Shown: piece by piece, positions 1 through 10,684 of the stretch
How the letters are laid out: each line of letters starts with the position of its first letter
Position numbering within the stretch: position 1 is the first letter of the stretch
Origin: Rhynchopus sp. YZ270_cl-10
Taxonomy: Eukaryota; Euglenozoa; Diplonemea; Diplonemida; Diplonemidae
Reading direction: 5' to 3'
Length of the DNA stretch: 64,000 bases
Assembly (NCBI GenBank): GCA_964035575.1
Contig: OZ037883.1
Span: 434,001 to 498,000 of the forward strand
Notes under the pieces: generated by a model
Told to the model about the DNA's origin: nothing
Database searches by the model: none
Seen by the model: only the letters and a program-made list of their open reading frames with translations
Program-made: the position numbers and the translations under genes

Positions 1-692
1 ATGTGTTGTAGCGTGCTAATAGTGTTTTGCATTGCGTCCTTTTCATGGGCGACCCGAGCTGCGAAGCTCCGCATCGTCAAAAAATCGAACAAAAACACCA
101 CAACCGCGAGCCCCCCTTGCACCAACCCAGACGCATCCGCGCAGGGCAATTTCTCGCACCCCCCTAACCTCTCCCAGATCTCCCCTCTCCTCTCCTGTGA
201 TGACGTTCCATTCATATCGTACACCCCAAAGCGGTAGGCACCTTCTAAAAAAGACAGGATCAGCCACATCACTATAACCACCGCAAAATATTTGGTATTA
301 AGACGTAAAAAGAAGGTTGCATCAAGAATTAAAAAGAACGCAGGCCATGCGGAGCTGAAATCCGCACGTTGTGACAGATCCATCACTATCAATGCTACAG
401 TACCGAGGGCAAGGTGAAGATATTTCGCACTTCTTGGAAGAGGACGCCCTGCGAGCAGAACACCAAGACAAATAAGGGTAGAGAGAAAGCAGGTCGCAAT
501 GCCTGCCTGCATCAGCGGTGTCTTCCCGTGCCCACGGTAGTATGTTAACGGAATCGCAAGCGACATTGCAACAGTCAACAGTACGAACAACGCCAGCAAC
601 CCCGCGCGCTCTTCCCGCTCTCCAGCAGACAGTGTACCATCCAATGAAATGGTCTTCCGCCAGAACCGCCGGAGCGTCTTGCCCGGCCACAT
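1..692 (-). CDS. Six-helix membrane protein, 5' part (runs off left edge)
   Basis: Reading minus from the ATG at 692-690, 230 codons stay open to the window edge. An in-frame TGA lies at 725-723, so this ATG is the first in the frame. The protein has a basic N-terminus, then hydrophobic segments at about residues 31-50, 61-82, 91-106, 115-131, 135-150 and 189-210. Between helices 5 and 6 lies a polar loop with two cysteines (C179, C184). After helix 6 comes a charged, probably helical stretch (ARVAHEKDAMQNTISTL) that should be cytosolic. From memory, this plan (a loop with paired Cys, a last helix ending in a Phe/Arg/Phe-Ala turn, then a coil) resembles the membrane module in front of cyclase, PAS or kinase domains in bodonid and other protist signalling proteins. 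The catalytic part would lie outside the window, so the function is inference. Coding status is strong; identity is weak. Confidence 0.75.
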   Translation of the reverse strand, partial: MWPGKTLRRFWRKTISLDGTLSAGEREERAGLLALFVLLTVAMSLAIPLTYYRGHGKTPLMQAGIATCFLSTLICLGVLLAGRPLPRSAKYLHLALGTVALIVMDLSQRADFSSAWPAFFLILDATFFLRLNTKYFAVVIVMWLILSFLEGAYRFGVYDMNGTSSQERRGEIWERLGGCEKLPCADASGLVQGGLAVVVFLFDFLTMRSFAARVAHEKDAMQNTISTLQH

Positions 693-992
693 TGCGCGGG
701 GGGTGGGTGGGGGAGGTAGGTCTCAAAGAGCCCAAGCGGGGGTGTTGAGAGTGAACCTGATAAGGGGGGGTTTGAAAGTTTGTTTTGTTTTTGCTACTCT
801 GTTTGTTTTGGAATGTACTTTGTAAGTTGAGAGGTAGGCTGGTAAGGGGGGGGGGAGAAATGTGGGGTGAAGTTTCTGAGTTTCATTAAAAGCAAAAATC
901 GAACAGAACGTCCAAGTAGATATTAGATAAAATCCATATAGTTGCTCAGGTTACCTTTTTAGGTCGGGGGGGCTTATGGACTGAGCCATATA
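693..992. other. Upstream region of the membrane-protein gene, no gene seen
   Basis: On the minus strand the first 80 bases before the ATG are pyrimidine-rich (runs of C and T), as in a splice-acceptor or 5'UTR region. The rest is G/T-rich. I see no RNA gene or repeat here. Confidence 0.5.
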
Positions 993-2001
993 CAGTGTGT
1001 CCCAGAATTAATGTCACCTGGCGACATTTTTGAAAAAAAATGCAAAAGTGGACAAATTTCGTGACATTTTGACCTTGTCGTGAAGAAAAAGTGTGTAGGG
1101 GGTGAAATATTTACATTGCAAGTACCCTTTTTGGCAAAAAAGGGTCTACAACAAAAAAAAGTGAAGTGGATAGTGGATAGTGTAAATGACTCTAGGACGC
1201 AGGCACGTAATGAAGTAAAAAACACATAGCCGCCTCCGCCCGTTGATAAGGTCAGGTCTACCCAGAAGCTTCACGCCTGGGGTGGGCAAAAAGGATCACG
1301 ACCAGCGGTAAGACTAAGCTCTACTTCTTCGAGGGATCGCTCAATGCGGAGAAGTACCGGACACTGTTGCAGAGCCCTCAAAGAGATAAAAGAACTCCTT
1401 CCTGACAGGAGCTACATCTTTCAGCAGGATAGGGCTCCCTGTCATACTGCCAACACTACTCAAGCCTTCCTCTCCACACAGCCTTTTTCGTTCCTACCCA
1501 AAGAAGACTGGCCAGGAAACTCCCCTGAAACTCCCCTCAATCCTATTGAAAACCTGTGGGCCAAGCTGCAGACTGCAGTCAACGAAAGGGAGCCCAAAGA
1601 CGTGGCGAAACTTAAACGTATCATTAACAAAGAATGGTCAAAGATGGACACGAGCTTCGTTGCAGGGTGCATCGAGTCAATGCCACGACGCCTAGAGGCA
1701 GTTCGCCAGTCGGAGGGGATGCACACAAAATATTAATACATGTTCTACTTGATTTTGTGCACGCCTATGTGTTTTTTACTTCATTACGTGCCTGCGTCCT
1801 AGAGTCATTTACACTATCCACTATCCACTTCACTTTTTTTTGTTGTAGACCCTTTTTTGCCAAAAAGGGTACTTGCAATGTAAATATTTCACCCCCTACA
1901 CACTTTTTCTTCACGACAAGATCAAAATGTCACGAAATTTGTCCACTTTTGCACTTTTTTTCAAAAATGTCGCCAGGTGACATTAATTCTGGGACACATT
2001 G
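993..2001 (+). mobile_element. Tc1/mariner-type DNA transposon, internally deleted
   Basis: The ends CAGTGTGTCCCAGAATTA (left) and its inverted partner with one change (right) are each flanked by TA (991-992 and 2002-2003), the expected target duplication. The terminal inverted repeats are unusually long, about 230 bp (993-1227 and 1768-2001), and nearly identical. Between them only about 540 bp remain, coding for the C-terminal part of a transposase. The N-terminal DNA-binding half is missing, so the copy is non-autonomous. A sister copy lies at 57351-58364. Confidence 0.85.
1270..1736 (+). pseudogene. Mariner transposase, C-terminal DDE part
   Basis: The open frame from 1344 gives 130 residues with the hallmark block QQDRAPCHTAN (second catalytic Asp region; the family usually has QQDGAPCH) and then NPIENLWAKL, which normally carries the third acidic residue region. 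Upstream, a second frame reads TKLYFFEGSLNAEKYRTLLQ, the expected preceding segment, so a frameshift lies near 1372. A small insertion after KEDWPGNSPETP duplicates part of the SPDLNPIENLW region. The first catalytic Asp region and the helix-turn-helix are absent. It cannot be active. Confidence 0.85.
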
Positions 2002-2179
2002 TAGAAGAATTGAGGTCAGGTGTGAAGGTTGTGGAAGAGAGGGGTGGGTATACTGTGTTTGATCCGTTTTTTTATTTATTCTTATTTTTGTTTGAACAAA
2101 TCGAGCTGTCGATGACGGCTCCCCCCCGATCCCCATTGTGTGTGTGCAAAAAAAGGGGGAATTTTTTTTTTTTAACGTT

Positions 2180-2210
2180 CAAAGATGAATATGCCTCGCA
2201 TGCACATCTT
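2180..2210 (+). repeat. HF-B hairpin cassette
   Basis: AAGATG pairs with CATCTT around an inner TATGC/GCAT stem with a CTC loop. This is the leftmost copy of the family and lies in a poly-T/poly-G setting. Confidence 0.45.
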
Positions 2211-2406
2211 GTCCACGAGCGTTATCAAGGGTGTTCACACGCTCCTGGCTTCCTCGTCACACCGCATTCTGTCATTGCGGGTAACGGCACAGGAGAGTGC
2301 CCTTCAAGTATGCGAATGGTGTGAGGCCAAGTGAATATCGGCCTTCTGTTGCAGCCAACAAGGTTTGGTGTCCCAAATTGCTGGACACCCAATGGAGTTT
2401 TTTTTT

Positions 2407-2445
2407 AGTTTCGACAATCACCTGACCGAGGACGGGTTCTGTACA
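2407..2445 (+). repeat. HF-E cassette, first copy
   Basis: TTTCGACAATCACC, then GACGGGTTCTGTAC. The order and wording match the copies at 16581 and 63655, but the closing TGTCACC is missing. The rest of 2004-2600 is homopolymer-rich, with no gene seen. Confidence 0.45.
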
Positions 2446-2742
2446 TTTTCTTTTTCTTTTTGGAAAACCGACAATAAATACCAAAACTTTTCTTTGTTAA
2501 AAACTGTGCCCGTTGTCGTCGCATGATCGTTTCCCCCCTCATCCCCCATTATTCCCGTTTTTTTCTTTTTTTTTTCCCCCGGGGGCTCCCTAAAAAGGAG
2601 TACCCTCATAGTAAAAATAATGTTTTTTCAAAAATAAATTAATAAAAAAATGACCCAAAAGTAACATTTTTTTTGTAACAATTTAATAAAATGTTTTATT
2701 CGTTTTTTTGCAGTTGGGCAAAAAGTAACAAATGTTACAACG

Positions 2743-3259
2743 TGGTGTGTTCCGGGGTATGGGATTTTACACATCTTCACAACTCTTCACAACTTTTCAC
2801 AAATTTTCACAAATTTTCACAACATAATTTTGGCCATATTTTTGTGAAGAATTGTGAAGAGTTGTGAATAGTTGTGAAAAGTTGTGAAGAGTTGTGAATT
2901 GAAATGAAAATTTGGATGAAAAAAACACAGACGTTGTGAATATTTGTGAAGAGTTGTGAACAGTTGTGAAGAGATGTGAAGAGTTGTGAATTGGGAAAAC
3001 CCCCCCTTTTTTTCTCCAATTCACAACTCTTCACAACTGTTCACAACTCTTCACAAATATTCACAACGTCTGTGTTTTTTTCATCCAAATTTTCATTTCA
3101 ATTCACAACTCTTCACAACTTTTCACAACTATTCACAACTCTTCACAATTCTTCACAAAAATATGGCCAAAATTATGTTGTGAAAATTTGTGAAAAGTTG
3201 TGAAGAGTTGTGAAGATGTGTGAAGATGTGTAAAATCCCATACCCCGGAACACACCACA
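2743..3259. repeat. 517-bp near-perfect palindrome of TTCACAACT units
   Basis: The two arms of about 250 bp are almost identical in inverted orientation and meet at about 2996-3014 (a C/T run). Each arm is built of 10-bp TTCACAACTC-type repeats, in both orientations. DNA or RNA could fold into a very long hairpin. Related TTCACAAC arrays lie near both ends of the element at 61009-63539. Confidence 0.8.
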
Positions 3260-3339
3260 ACGAAAAAATAAAAAGCCCATGGTTGAAGCACGGGAGTACC
3301 ATAGGGAACTGGGTTGCTGACCACACCATCCAGGCTGTA

Positions 3340-3440
3340 CCTCAATTTTTTTTTTGCCTGCGGCGCCATTTTCCCTTTTTTGCTCCGCAAAAAAGGGTTC
3401 GTAGAGTGACTCTGTGTAAAAAGCTAGATTTTTACACCAT
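3340..3440 (+). repeat. Dispersed repeat, inverted relative to 49130-49270
   Basis: The block with CTGCGGCGCCATTTT, TTTTTGCTCCGCAAAAAAG and AGAGTGACTCTG recurs on the other strand at 49130-49270, where the GGCGCCGCAGGC part is present twice. Confidence 0.6.
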
Positions 3441-3633
3441 GGGTTTCCGCGCTGTATGCTTTATTAGCCCCCCCAGTAACATTTTTGTTACGCCTGGGGC
3501 GTAACAAAATGTTACAAAAAAATAAAATCCAAAAAATGAAAAAAGTAACAAAATGCAAAAATGTTATAAAAAAAAATAAAAATCGCCGAAATAATTTATT
3601 TGTAACAATAACATAATTTATACTATGAGGGTA

Positions 3634-4580
3634 TTTTGGATAAAAAGGTTCAAAAAGCGCGTGGTTTCTGGGTCAAAAAAGAGGGGAAAAATAGTGAGGG
3701 GAGTTGGGTCCAGTCATAGGGGGTATAGCATATTTTTTGGAAAATTCTTCAAAAAAACGACGATTTTTGCTGGGCACAATGCAAATTTCAGAAAAATCCC
3801 AATTTTCGACTGGTTGAGCACATTATGGCCCACCCACCCCGATTGTGTGTCAAAAACAGACTTCAGAATGTTTCTAGAAAGTATTACCCTTATCAGAGGG
3901 CGCAGTGTCCGACAAGGGTCACAGACAGAACGCGATTTAATTGGGGTCAAACGCCGAAGGAAAAGGAAGGATGCAGTATGGCGAGAGAATAAAAGTAGCG
4001 CACCGTGCACCTTGGGCGCAAGCTTGCAACCCACCCTTCGCGTGACATAGTTTGGCACTAAAAACGTGCAATTTTGAGCGCAATTTTTAGAAATGTTGCG
4101 TACCGTGGCTTCGCCATGGGTGCCATGACCGCCGTTTCTTTGTAAATGTATTGAAATTACTGATACTGCGTGTGCCCAGTGCAAATATCAATGTAGTGTC
4201 GAACTCCGCAGTAGGATAACCGAGGAATTCTCACATTCTGCCGGAGGCCCCGAACGAGCTGGGTTGGGCTCGACCGAGTCATGACCGAGTTTCAGCGAAA
4301 ACCACCAAAACCTATATTCCCCTGGTGTTTAGTTCTGCGACAGCTGAGATGTGTAAAAAACACCACTATTCTGCCTCAGTACAGGTCCCAACCTGCTTGT
4401 TCGTCTTTCTTTTCAGACGGTCACTCAATTTATCGACTCGCTGCGCTCGCGGACAAACCATCAACCCCTCCACGATTTCCTAAAAACCCGACAGCTAGCA
4501 TCAGGCCTGCGCGGAAAAATCTCAAAAAACGGGAGAGAAAATTAAAACGAAAAAAAATCTCGGATTTTCAGCGAAAAGAA
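3634..4580. other. Gene-free stretch with one dispersed repeat
   Basis: Short frames are present but none resembles a family. The only recognisable part is the repeat at 3990-4140. The 4281-4640 frame is Lys/Arg-rich at its end only because the DNA is A-rich. Confidence 0.4.
3990..4140 (+). repeat. Dispersed repeat shared with 60060-60340
   Basis: Both copies read GTAGCG(C/T)ACCGTGC, GCAA(G/A)(C/A)TTGCAACCCACCC, ATGACATAG and GAAATGTTGCG(T/C)ACC in the same order and spacing. At 60060 the block lies inside a delimited element (59600-60451), which suggests this copy is a relic of the same family. Confidence 0.6.
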
Positions 4581-4589
4581 GGATCCACC

Positions 4590-4777
4590 CTGCACCGGGG
4601 AGAGGAGAAAGGTATCGCTTCCGCCTCGTCGCAAAATCGTTAGTGCGTTCGCACTGCTCACACTTGTACTGACCGTAAATGCCAGACGTCGTCCGTGTTC
4701 CACGTCACGTCGATAAAATCCTGCACCAATGTGTACGTACTGCCGATGCTGGACACCGTAGTGTTCTCCTGCATGAG
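4590..4777 (-). pseudogene. Ubiquitin-specific-protease-like finger segment, broken
   Basis: After an acceptor-like ATACCTCATGCAG (minus), one frame reads NTTVSSIGSTYTLVQDFIDV and then WNTDDV. The adjacent frame continues SGIYGQYKCEQCERTNDF and ATRRKRYLSPLP. Together this matches the order seen in USP-family deubiquitinases: a short helix, then YxCExC, a basic ATKK/R-type stretch and LxxLP, just before the usual HLKRF strand. A one-base frame change near 4690 splits it, or two exons are badly delimited. The Cys box, the second C-x2-C pair and the His box are not visible. It is a fragment at most; a chance likeness is possible. Confidence 0.35.
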
Positions 4778-4870
4778 GTATTATGCCGCATGATGGCAAG
4801 GAATAGCGTTGTGAGCACTATAACATCTACATTTAAAATTCAGGTTCGGTATGACCTAGAGCTCCGAACT

Positions 4871-5583
4871 GCGCCGCAGGCCCCCAATTGCATAGGGGGG
4901 TCTGGGGGGCAGGTGTAGCCGTAACTAGGGGGGTCAAAACCCGCGATCCCCGATCCCCGATCCCCGGCTTAATTTAGGGGGGGGGGTTTTATGAGGAAAA
5001 ATCAGGAAAACGGTAAAAAAATGTCAAAAAACTGTTCGTTTGCACACTGTGAAAAAAATCGCGACCCACCGCTGAAAGCGCAAGGTGTTAACCTTGTGAG
5101 AGCCTGTGAGAGCTTACTGAGAGCTTATGAGGTCCTGTGCTGTGGTAGCGCACAGTACATAGAGTACACACAGTTCACACCGAAAACACTTGCATTTGCA
5201 TTTCCGGAATCCGTCCGGCCAGTGGTGGGGTCAATTTGCCGAAATGGACAAGTTCTCGTTTTTGGTCAATTTCCGCACACAGTATACACAGTATACACTG
5301 GGGATTGTTCGGGTGCCTATATTTTTTTGGCCCAACCCCCACGCAAGAAAGCAGGGTATTTTTCCACCCCCAGAAAATGTCGTTATTGGAAAGATTGGGA
5401 TCCTCTGAATCCAAATCCGTGTTCCGGCCCAGGATTCAAATTGATCCTTAAATCTAATATTGCTAAGGCAGCATTTCCCATGCAGTTTGTTAGGGGGGAA
5501 ATCTGGGAATTTTGGCCCGGGGATCGATCCCCGACTTATGGCTACACCTGGTGGGGGGTTTGGGGGGCAAAGCCCCCCGGCGC
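4871..5583. mobile_element. Possible inverted-repeat element, unclassified
   Basis: GCGCCG...CAGGTGTAGCC (4871-4920) is mirrored by GGCTACACCTG...CGGCGC (5540-5583), giving imperfect 45-55 bp terminal inverted repeats rich in G runs. Inside are GATCCCC tandem repeats and a segment (GGTGGGGTCAATTT, AAATGGACAAGTTC) that recurs near 35390 and 48975. No coding sequence is evident and target duplications are not clear. Confidence 0.4.
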
Positions 5584-6311
5584 TTTTTTTTTGGAGTCTC
5601 GGACCAGAAAAACCGAAAATTTGGGTTGAAATGGGCATTTTCCTAAGTAAAAACCACGAAATTTCGGGTGCGCGAAACCACGTTTTAGACCCCCACAGAT
5701 GCTCAAAAGTGTCAAATTCTGGTTTTAATGGCCTCAAATCGTCGAAATTAGCCCTATATAGGCGGAAAAAAAAATTTGCGAGAGTCCCTTTCTATAAATG
5801 GGTCATACTATAGAAAGTGGGGTGGGAGGGTCCGTAGTCCGAGGGTCCGTAAACATTCGAAAACATACGAAAACATGCGTTTTTCCCAGTTTTGGCTGGC
5901 AAAAAACATTTTTTTCCCCTTTGTATCTCAGTTTTGGCAAAGGTAAAAAACACTTTTTGAACTTTTTTGCGATTTTTTAACATGTTTTAGGGAGCCCCCC
6001 CCTGCTTTTTTTTAAAACCCGCTTCCTCTTCCTGTCAAGGCACGTATTCTTACGGAATATGGAAGAACGGAGAAAGAGTGGGTGGCACGGATCTCCACCT
6101 GTCTCCTCATCCTCTGATGTTGTCCTTCTGATACACTCACCAGTGATACACCCACCCACCCACCCACCCTCCTCACCCCGTAACTTGCCCCATTTTCCCA
6201 AGACAATTTAGTGTCCTAACCGGGGGAATATGGACTTCTTTTGAGAAGGAAAAAGCCAAAAAAATATTTTCGGAGGGGTTTTTTTTTTCTTAAAAAAAAA
6301 AAAATTAGGTA
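5584..6311. other. Gene-free stretch
   Basis: A moderately GC-rich segment (5590-5830), then TGGGTGGG-type runs near 6145-6175 and A/T runs. I see no gene, RNA or repeat I can name. Confidence 0.4.
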
Positions 6312-6358
6312 GCAAAGTGCAAACGCCTCACCATTCATCGGTGGACGCAGGCACTGCG
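6312..6358 (+). repeat. HF-C hairpin cassette, leftmost copy
   Basis: AGTGC (6316-6320) pairs with GCACT (6351-6355). Between them ACGCCTCACC and GGTGGACGC can form an inner stem. It is the long-loop subtype also seen at 16359 and 63885. Confidence 0.6.
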
Positions 6359-6577
6359 TCCGCCGAAACAAAAACAAAAAGGATCACTTTTCTGAGTGCA
6401 CTGCGGACGGTTATTGGTTAATTCCCTTCTCATCTTCGAGACTATACAAATGTATAGGTGGTTTTTGAAAGGAAGGTTTTTAAAAGGGGTTTAAAAAATG
6501 GTTAAGGGAGGGAAGTGGGCAAAGTCGTGGCGGATAATACTCACGACGGATCGCTTAGATATGTTTTTTTTTTTCTC

Positions 6578-6771
6578 CTTTTGTTTTCGTAACGCCTACC
6601 TCTTTAACCTTTTGTTTGCTTGATTGAGCTTACCGAATCGCTCAACTGCGATGGGAAAAATCGTGCGTGTTTTGATCTCGTCACTGAAATTCTTTCAGAT
6701 GAAATTTCGAGATCTGAACCGCTACGATAATTTGAGAAATCCAGAAAGCTTCAGAGATAATGAAATCCCCA
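6578..6771 (+). repeat. Split direct repeat A, copy 1
   Basis: Starts CTTTTGTTTTCGTAACG and ends GATAATGAAATCCCCA; the same 194 bases recur at 8355-8548. Outside this span the two flanks differ completely. Confidence 0.9.
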
Positions 6772-8188
6772 GGGTGGGCGCGAAAACATAATCATATAAG
6801 GTAATGAAGCTGGTTATCCATGAAATGTTTGAATCTAGAGAACCTTGACACATCGAACAGCGTGTCCCGCCGGCCCTAATCCGTATGAGCGCAGTTGGGG
6901 GGGGGACCTCCGTGAGAAAGTCCTGCAGAGGACTCTTCACTGCTCCGGAGCAGGAAGACGTCCGACAGTACATAGCGAACCTGGAGCCGTGAAGAGATGG
7001 ATTTCGATAGCCACGTGACCAATATAAACTTGCGGCACTTCAAGGAACTACTGTGGTCATGGCAAACTCAGCCAGGGCCGCAATCCTGTTCAAGGGTTCG
7101 TACATGCCAGCGTCTGCGAACCTCTCAAGACGTGATATAGACAGAGAGTTGTTCGTTTTCTATGAGACCTGTCCAAAGGCAAGTAAATACGACGCATGCG
7201 ACAGCTCACCGTAGTCCTTTCACGTATTGGTGAGCCTCTTTCCAAAGAAGCAGCCACAACCCTGCGCCTCTTCGCCATACCGTTTATCCAAGATCGCAGA
7301 CAATGCCTATCTAAACCCTCTGGCGATACATTGCCCTTGCACGTCGTAGATGTGGTCGATCCGCAAACTTGTAGTGACGCATCTCGGGGAGGAGCGCAAG
7401 CCTACCGTCAGTAAGCAGCTAGTACACATAGCCTCGATGCAGCGCACTTCCTGGCAGATCGTGATAAGGACGGCCCGCTCAGTGGTGGCAGCGATGTACA
7501 GCACAAATCCCTACAACCGACTGCCACACATTCCCAAGCTACGGCGGAAAAAGTGCCTGCCTCTTATCCATGCACCCTAGATGAACGCGCCATCTCTACA
7601 GCAGCAGCAGCGTCCTACACCTTCAGCGACATGTAGAATCGTGCACACGGATCCGCTTCTCTTTGAGACGCTCCGCGCTGAAGACACCCGCAGGGCAGCC
7701 AATCGTAGCGAAAACTGCGGTGTGCACCTTCAGCTCCTCGCGATGACGACCAGCCGTAAACGAGGATGGACAACGCGGTGTACATCGTCACCATGAATAC
7801 GCCCAGTGTGAACTACCTCTACGGGGCCAAACGGAGGTCTCCATCCAGACAGTCTGGCGCCCATCCAGCAGGTCAGCTAGTCAGTGTAGGCCAGGTGAAG
7901 AGGAAGACTTCTCCATGGAAGCAAGCGTAGTCGACAAAGTATATCACGCGCGTTCACTAGCTAGGTCAGCCGAGGAATGGGAGGATCCACGCGAAGACCA
8001 CTCCGAAGTGCGGGAGGGAATGTGCGGTACCGTGATGGCAGATAAGGAGAGGGCAGACACCACGAAATTACCCGGGAAGGATGTGCCCGTCAACGAAGGC
8101 AACGCAGGCGTATCTGCACCACGAGAGTGCAGCGAAGAGAAACGTGAACCATGATACCGTAGAGAGTTACTCAGGTGTGGGTGGGCGG

Positions 8189-8354
8189 GAGAAATTTTTA
8201 AATGTCATGGTCACGTTTTGCATAACATTGTAATCATATCACATGATTTGTGAGTCGGTTGCAGAAATCATCTCTCATGATTTCTGAATCGGTTGCAGAG
8301 TTGGCTAGCCGAAAACAAAAAGGCTGATATTTGGTTACACAAAATATAATCCTT
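8189..8354 (+). repeat. Split direct repeat B, copy 1
   Basis: Starts GAGAAATTTTTAAATG and ends ATATAATCCTT; recurs at 11571-11736. It contains two related sub-blocks, ATCACATGATTTGTGAGTCG and ATCTCTCATGATTTCTGAAT, each followed by a GGTTGCAGA. Confidence 0.9.
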
Positions 8355-8548
8355 CTTTTGTTTTCGTAACGCCTACCTCTTTAACCTTTTGTTTGCTTGA
8401 TTGAGCTTACCGAATCGCTCAACTGCGATGGGAAAAATCGTGCGTGTTTTGATCTCGTCACTGAAATTCTTTCAGATGAAATTTCGAGATCTGAACCGCT
8501 ACGATAATTTGAGAAATCCAGAAAGCTTCAGAGATAATGAAATCCCCA
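8355..8548 (+). repeat. Split direct repeat A, copy 2
   Basis: Directly abuts repeat B copy 1, which forms the internal BA junction expected of split direct repeats or of a head-to-tail joint. Confidence 0.9.
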
Positions 8549-8734
8549 ACGCAGATCTCTGGCTTTCATATCCCAACGCAGGTGAGGAGTTCATCGGAAG
8601 GACGAGAACGACGGAGCAATGATGTCAGGGAGTCAGAAGAAGCAGCGGTATACGAGGGAGAAATCCGCACGGCAAGGGTCCGCGGCGTCCGTAACATAGG
8701 TATCCAGCGTGTCGCACACGGACTCACGCAGCAG

Positions 8735-10090
8735 GTCTGTATCGTGCCATACGCATAAAAACACACACTCACAGGAGGCTACCACCGCCGTCGCGCACAC
8801 TGAGAAGCATCGTTGAACCACGAATCCTCTGCTAGCAGACTTCTTGTTCGTCACGCAGAAGGCGATCGGCATAGAAGGAACCTTGCCCAGCGTCAGGTTC
8901 ATGAAGTGCCTTCACCGGCCCGCCCACAAGCGACCACAACCTCATTGCCGTTGTCAGACCGGAAAGTACGGAAGACTAAGCGGCGCCTCGCAATCCCACA
9001 CACAGACACGACATCGGCACGGAGCCTCAACTAAGCGGCAAAAACACGGAGGCTCCTACCACATCGCCGCAATGTCCGTGCTGCCACCATACACAAGCAG
9101 GATCGCTCTGGCGTCCAGGCGCGGCACTGAGCCACGCCGAAGCGTCGCAAGACATACCGGAAAGGCGAACTGGCAGGGGCAGGAACAGCAACATATCATA
9201 GACACCCAACACCAGGTAGACAGCCCCCAAGAAGGAGGAGCATCCTGTCACAAGAACCCAGAGAACTCAGACTTGGACAGAGTTCATAGCACACACAGGC
9301 AGCTCGGCGAATAGAGAGAAATTCTTCTGAATCTCAAGCCACCCAGACACTCTTGGCTCGGCGAGGGTTCTACTCGCACAGATGGAAAAACAACTATGTG
9401 GAAGTTAAATACTCAAATAACCAAGACTCTCTTGGTTCGGACAGGGTCACACACCAACAGTCAGTCGGACGAACTGAGAGGAAGAATCCGAAGATACTAC
9501 ACGACTCACAAACCATACGGAAAACACTGCGTGGCTCAGATCAATGAAACGTGAAATGCAAAGAACTAGCGGCAGTGTGTCATTAAAGATCATAAGATGG
9601 ACGCAAGCCTCACACGCCTAGCCACCTACGACACAAGAGATCACACAACACTTAGACTCCTCAGACCCGACAGACGCAAAGGGGTACCGGAGAGAACGAG
9701 GCGAACAAGACGAGGCATAGTGGGAAGAGGAATAGATTGAAGACACCATCACAAATCAAGCAGATCCTATTACACACGAACTCACGTAGCGGTATGCGTC
9801 GAGCCACACACAGGGAACATCGTACGCATAGTCGGCTATCACTGCCATCGCCACACTGAGAGGCGTCGTTGAAACCACCACCTGCTTCGCAGACAAGTAC
9901 GGCCCGTAGAAGATGCACGGCACAGAAGGATCCTGCCCAGCATCAGGTTCATGCAGTGCCCTCACCGGCTCACTCACAAGCGACCACAGCCTCGTCAACC
10001 CGGAAACTGCGGAAGTCCAAGCGGCCATAATCCCGAACACAGACACACCACCGGCACGTAGCCTCAACTGAGCGTCGTGTCCGTACATCC
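8735..10090. repeat. Internal duplication within the composite element
   Basis: Segment 8735-9065 resembles 9795-10090 in the same order: CACACTGAGA(A/G)GC(A/G)TCGTTGAA, GC(C/A)CAGC(G/A)TCAGGTTCATG, CACAAGCGACCACA(A/G)CCTC. The copies are diverged (roughly 75-80 percent by eye), so this duplication is older than the A and B repeats. Confidence 0.6.
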
Positions 10091-10421
10091 ACTGCGTAAG
10101 GTGCCTGGCCTCGTACCGGTCGATGCCTCCATACATCACTCTTGGCTGACGCAGAAAGATCCCAGCGGCACTACAGCACCTACAGCATCGCACTGGTGCT
10201 CGTCGCACGGGTGCACAGCACAGATGGAGCCGTACTTGGGGAAGGCGCACTCGGGGCAGCAGACGCATGCGTGTTGGGTACAGCAGGGGCAGACGTCGTA
10301 TTCCGTAGCCGGGTCGCGGGTGGTAGCGCAGCAGGATCCTCCACGTGCGTGGGTACGAAGATGCGCTGTTCCAGCCAAGGTATCGCACACCACATAGACA
10401 CCTCAGACCCGACAGATGCAA
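9756..10421 (-). pseudogene. Unidentified element-borne frame
   Basis: A 221-codon frame lies antisense to the element. Its second half looks protein-like (GIMAAWTSAVSGLTRLWSLV, then hydrophobic and polar alternation). A neighbouring frame just upstream is Cys/His-rich with C-x2-C pairs. A diverged counterpart lies in the other copy of the internal duplication. I recognise no family. As part of an old mobile element it is treated as a fossil, and it looks broken. Confidence 0.25.
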
Positions 10422-10684
10422 CAGAGACAGGAAAGAACTCGGCGAACAAGACAGGCAAGGGAAGAAGAGGACTGAAGGTAGAAGACATACTCATGACCAC
10501 ACACCCAGACGACCAAGAACCGCAAGGGGGACAGGCAGACCTGATCACCACGGTAGGAAAGGGTATACGACACACACAGAGGATAGAGGTACCACGGGCA
10601 GGACCGACCACACGGACAGAGTACAGAACGCATCGGCGCATGGTCAAGGACCGGCCCCCGAGAAACACACAGATCTTCAACGTT

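Larger units (their letters stand above)
2603..3631. mobile_element. TA-flanked inverted-repeat element with large palindromic core
   Basis: The left end CCCTCATAGTA and the right end TACTATGAGGG are inverted and both flanked by TA (2601-2602, 3632-3633). The next 30-40 bp inside each end stay similar (ATTATGTT, GTAACA). There is no coding sequence. The core is the palindrome at 2743-3259, and a segment near 3340-3440 also occurs inverted at 49130-49270. It is probably a non-autonomous DNA transposon using TA targets; the superfamily is not proven. Confidence 0.6.

Noticed and set aside
2797-3203. Overlapping 65-75 codon frames rich in HNSSQLFTT
   Set aside because: Translations of the TTCACAACT palindrome; identical on both strands by symmetry.
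7000-8160. Short plus frames with an R...Y pattern as a tyrosine recombinase
   Set aside because: No His-x-x-Arg box and no continuous frame; the recombinase reading of the composite element rests on its repeats alone.
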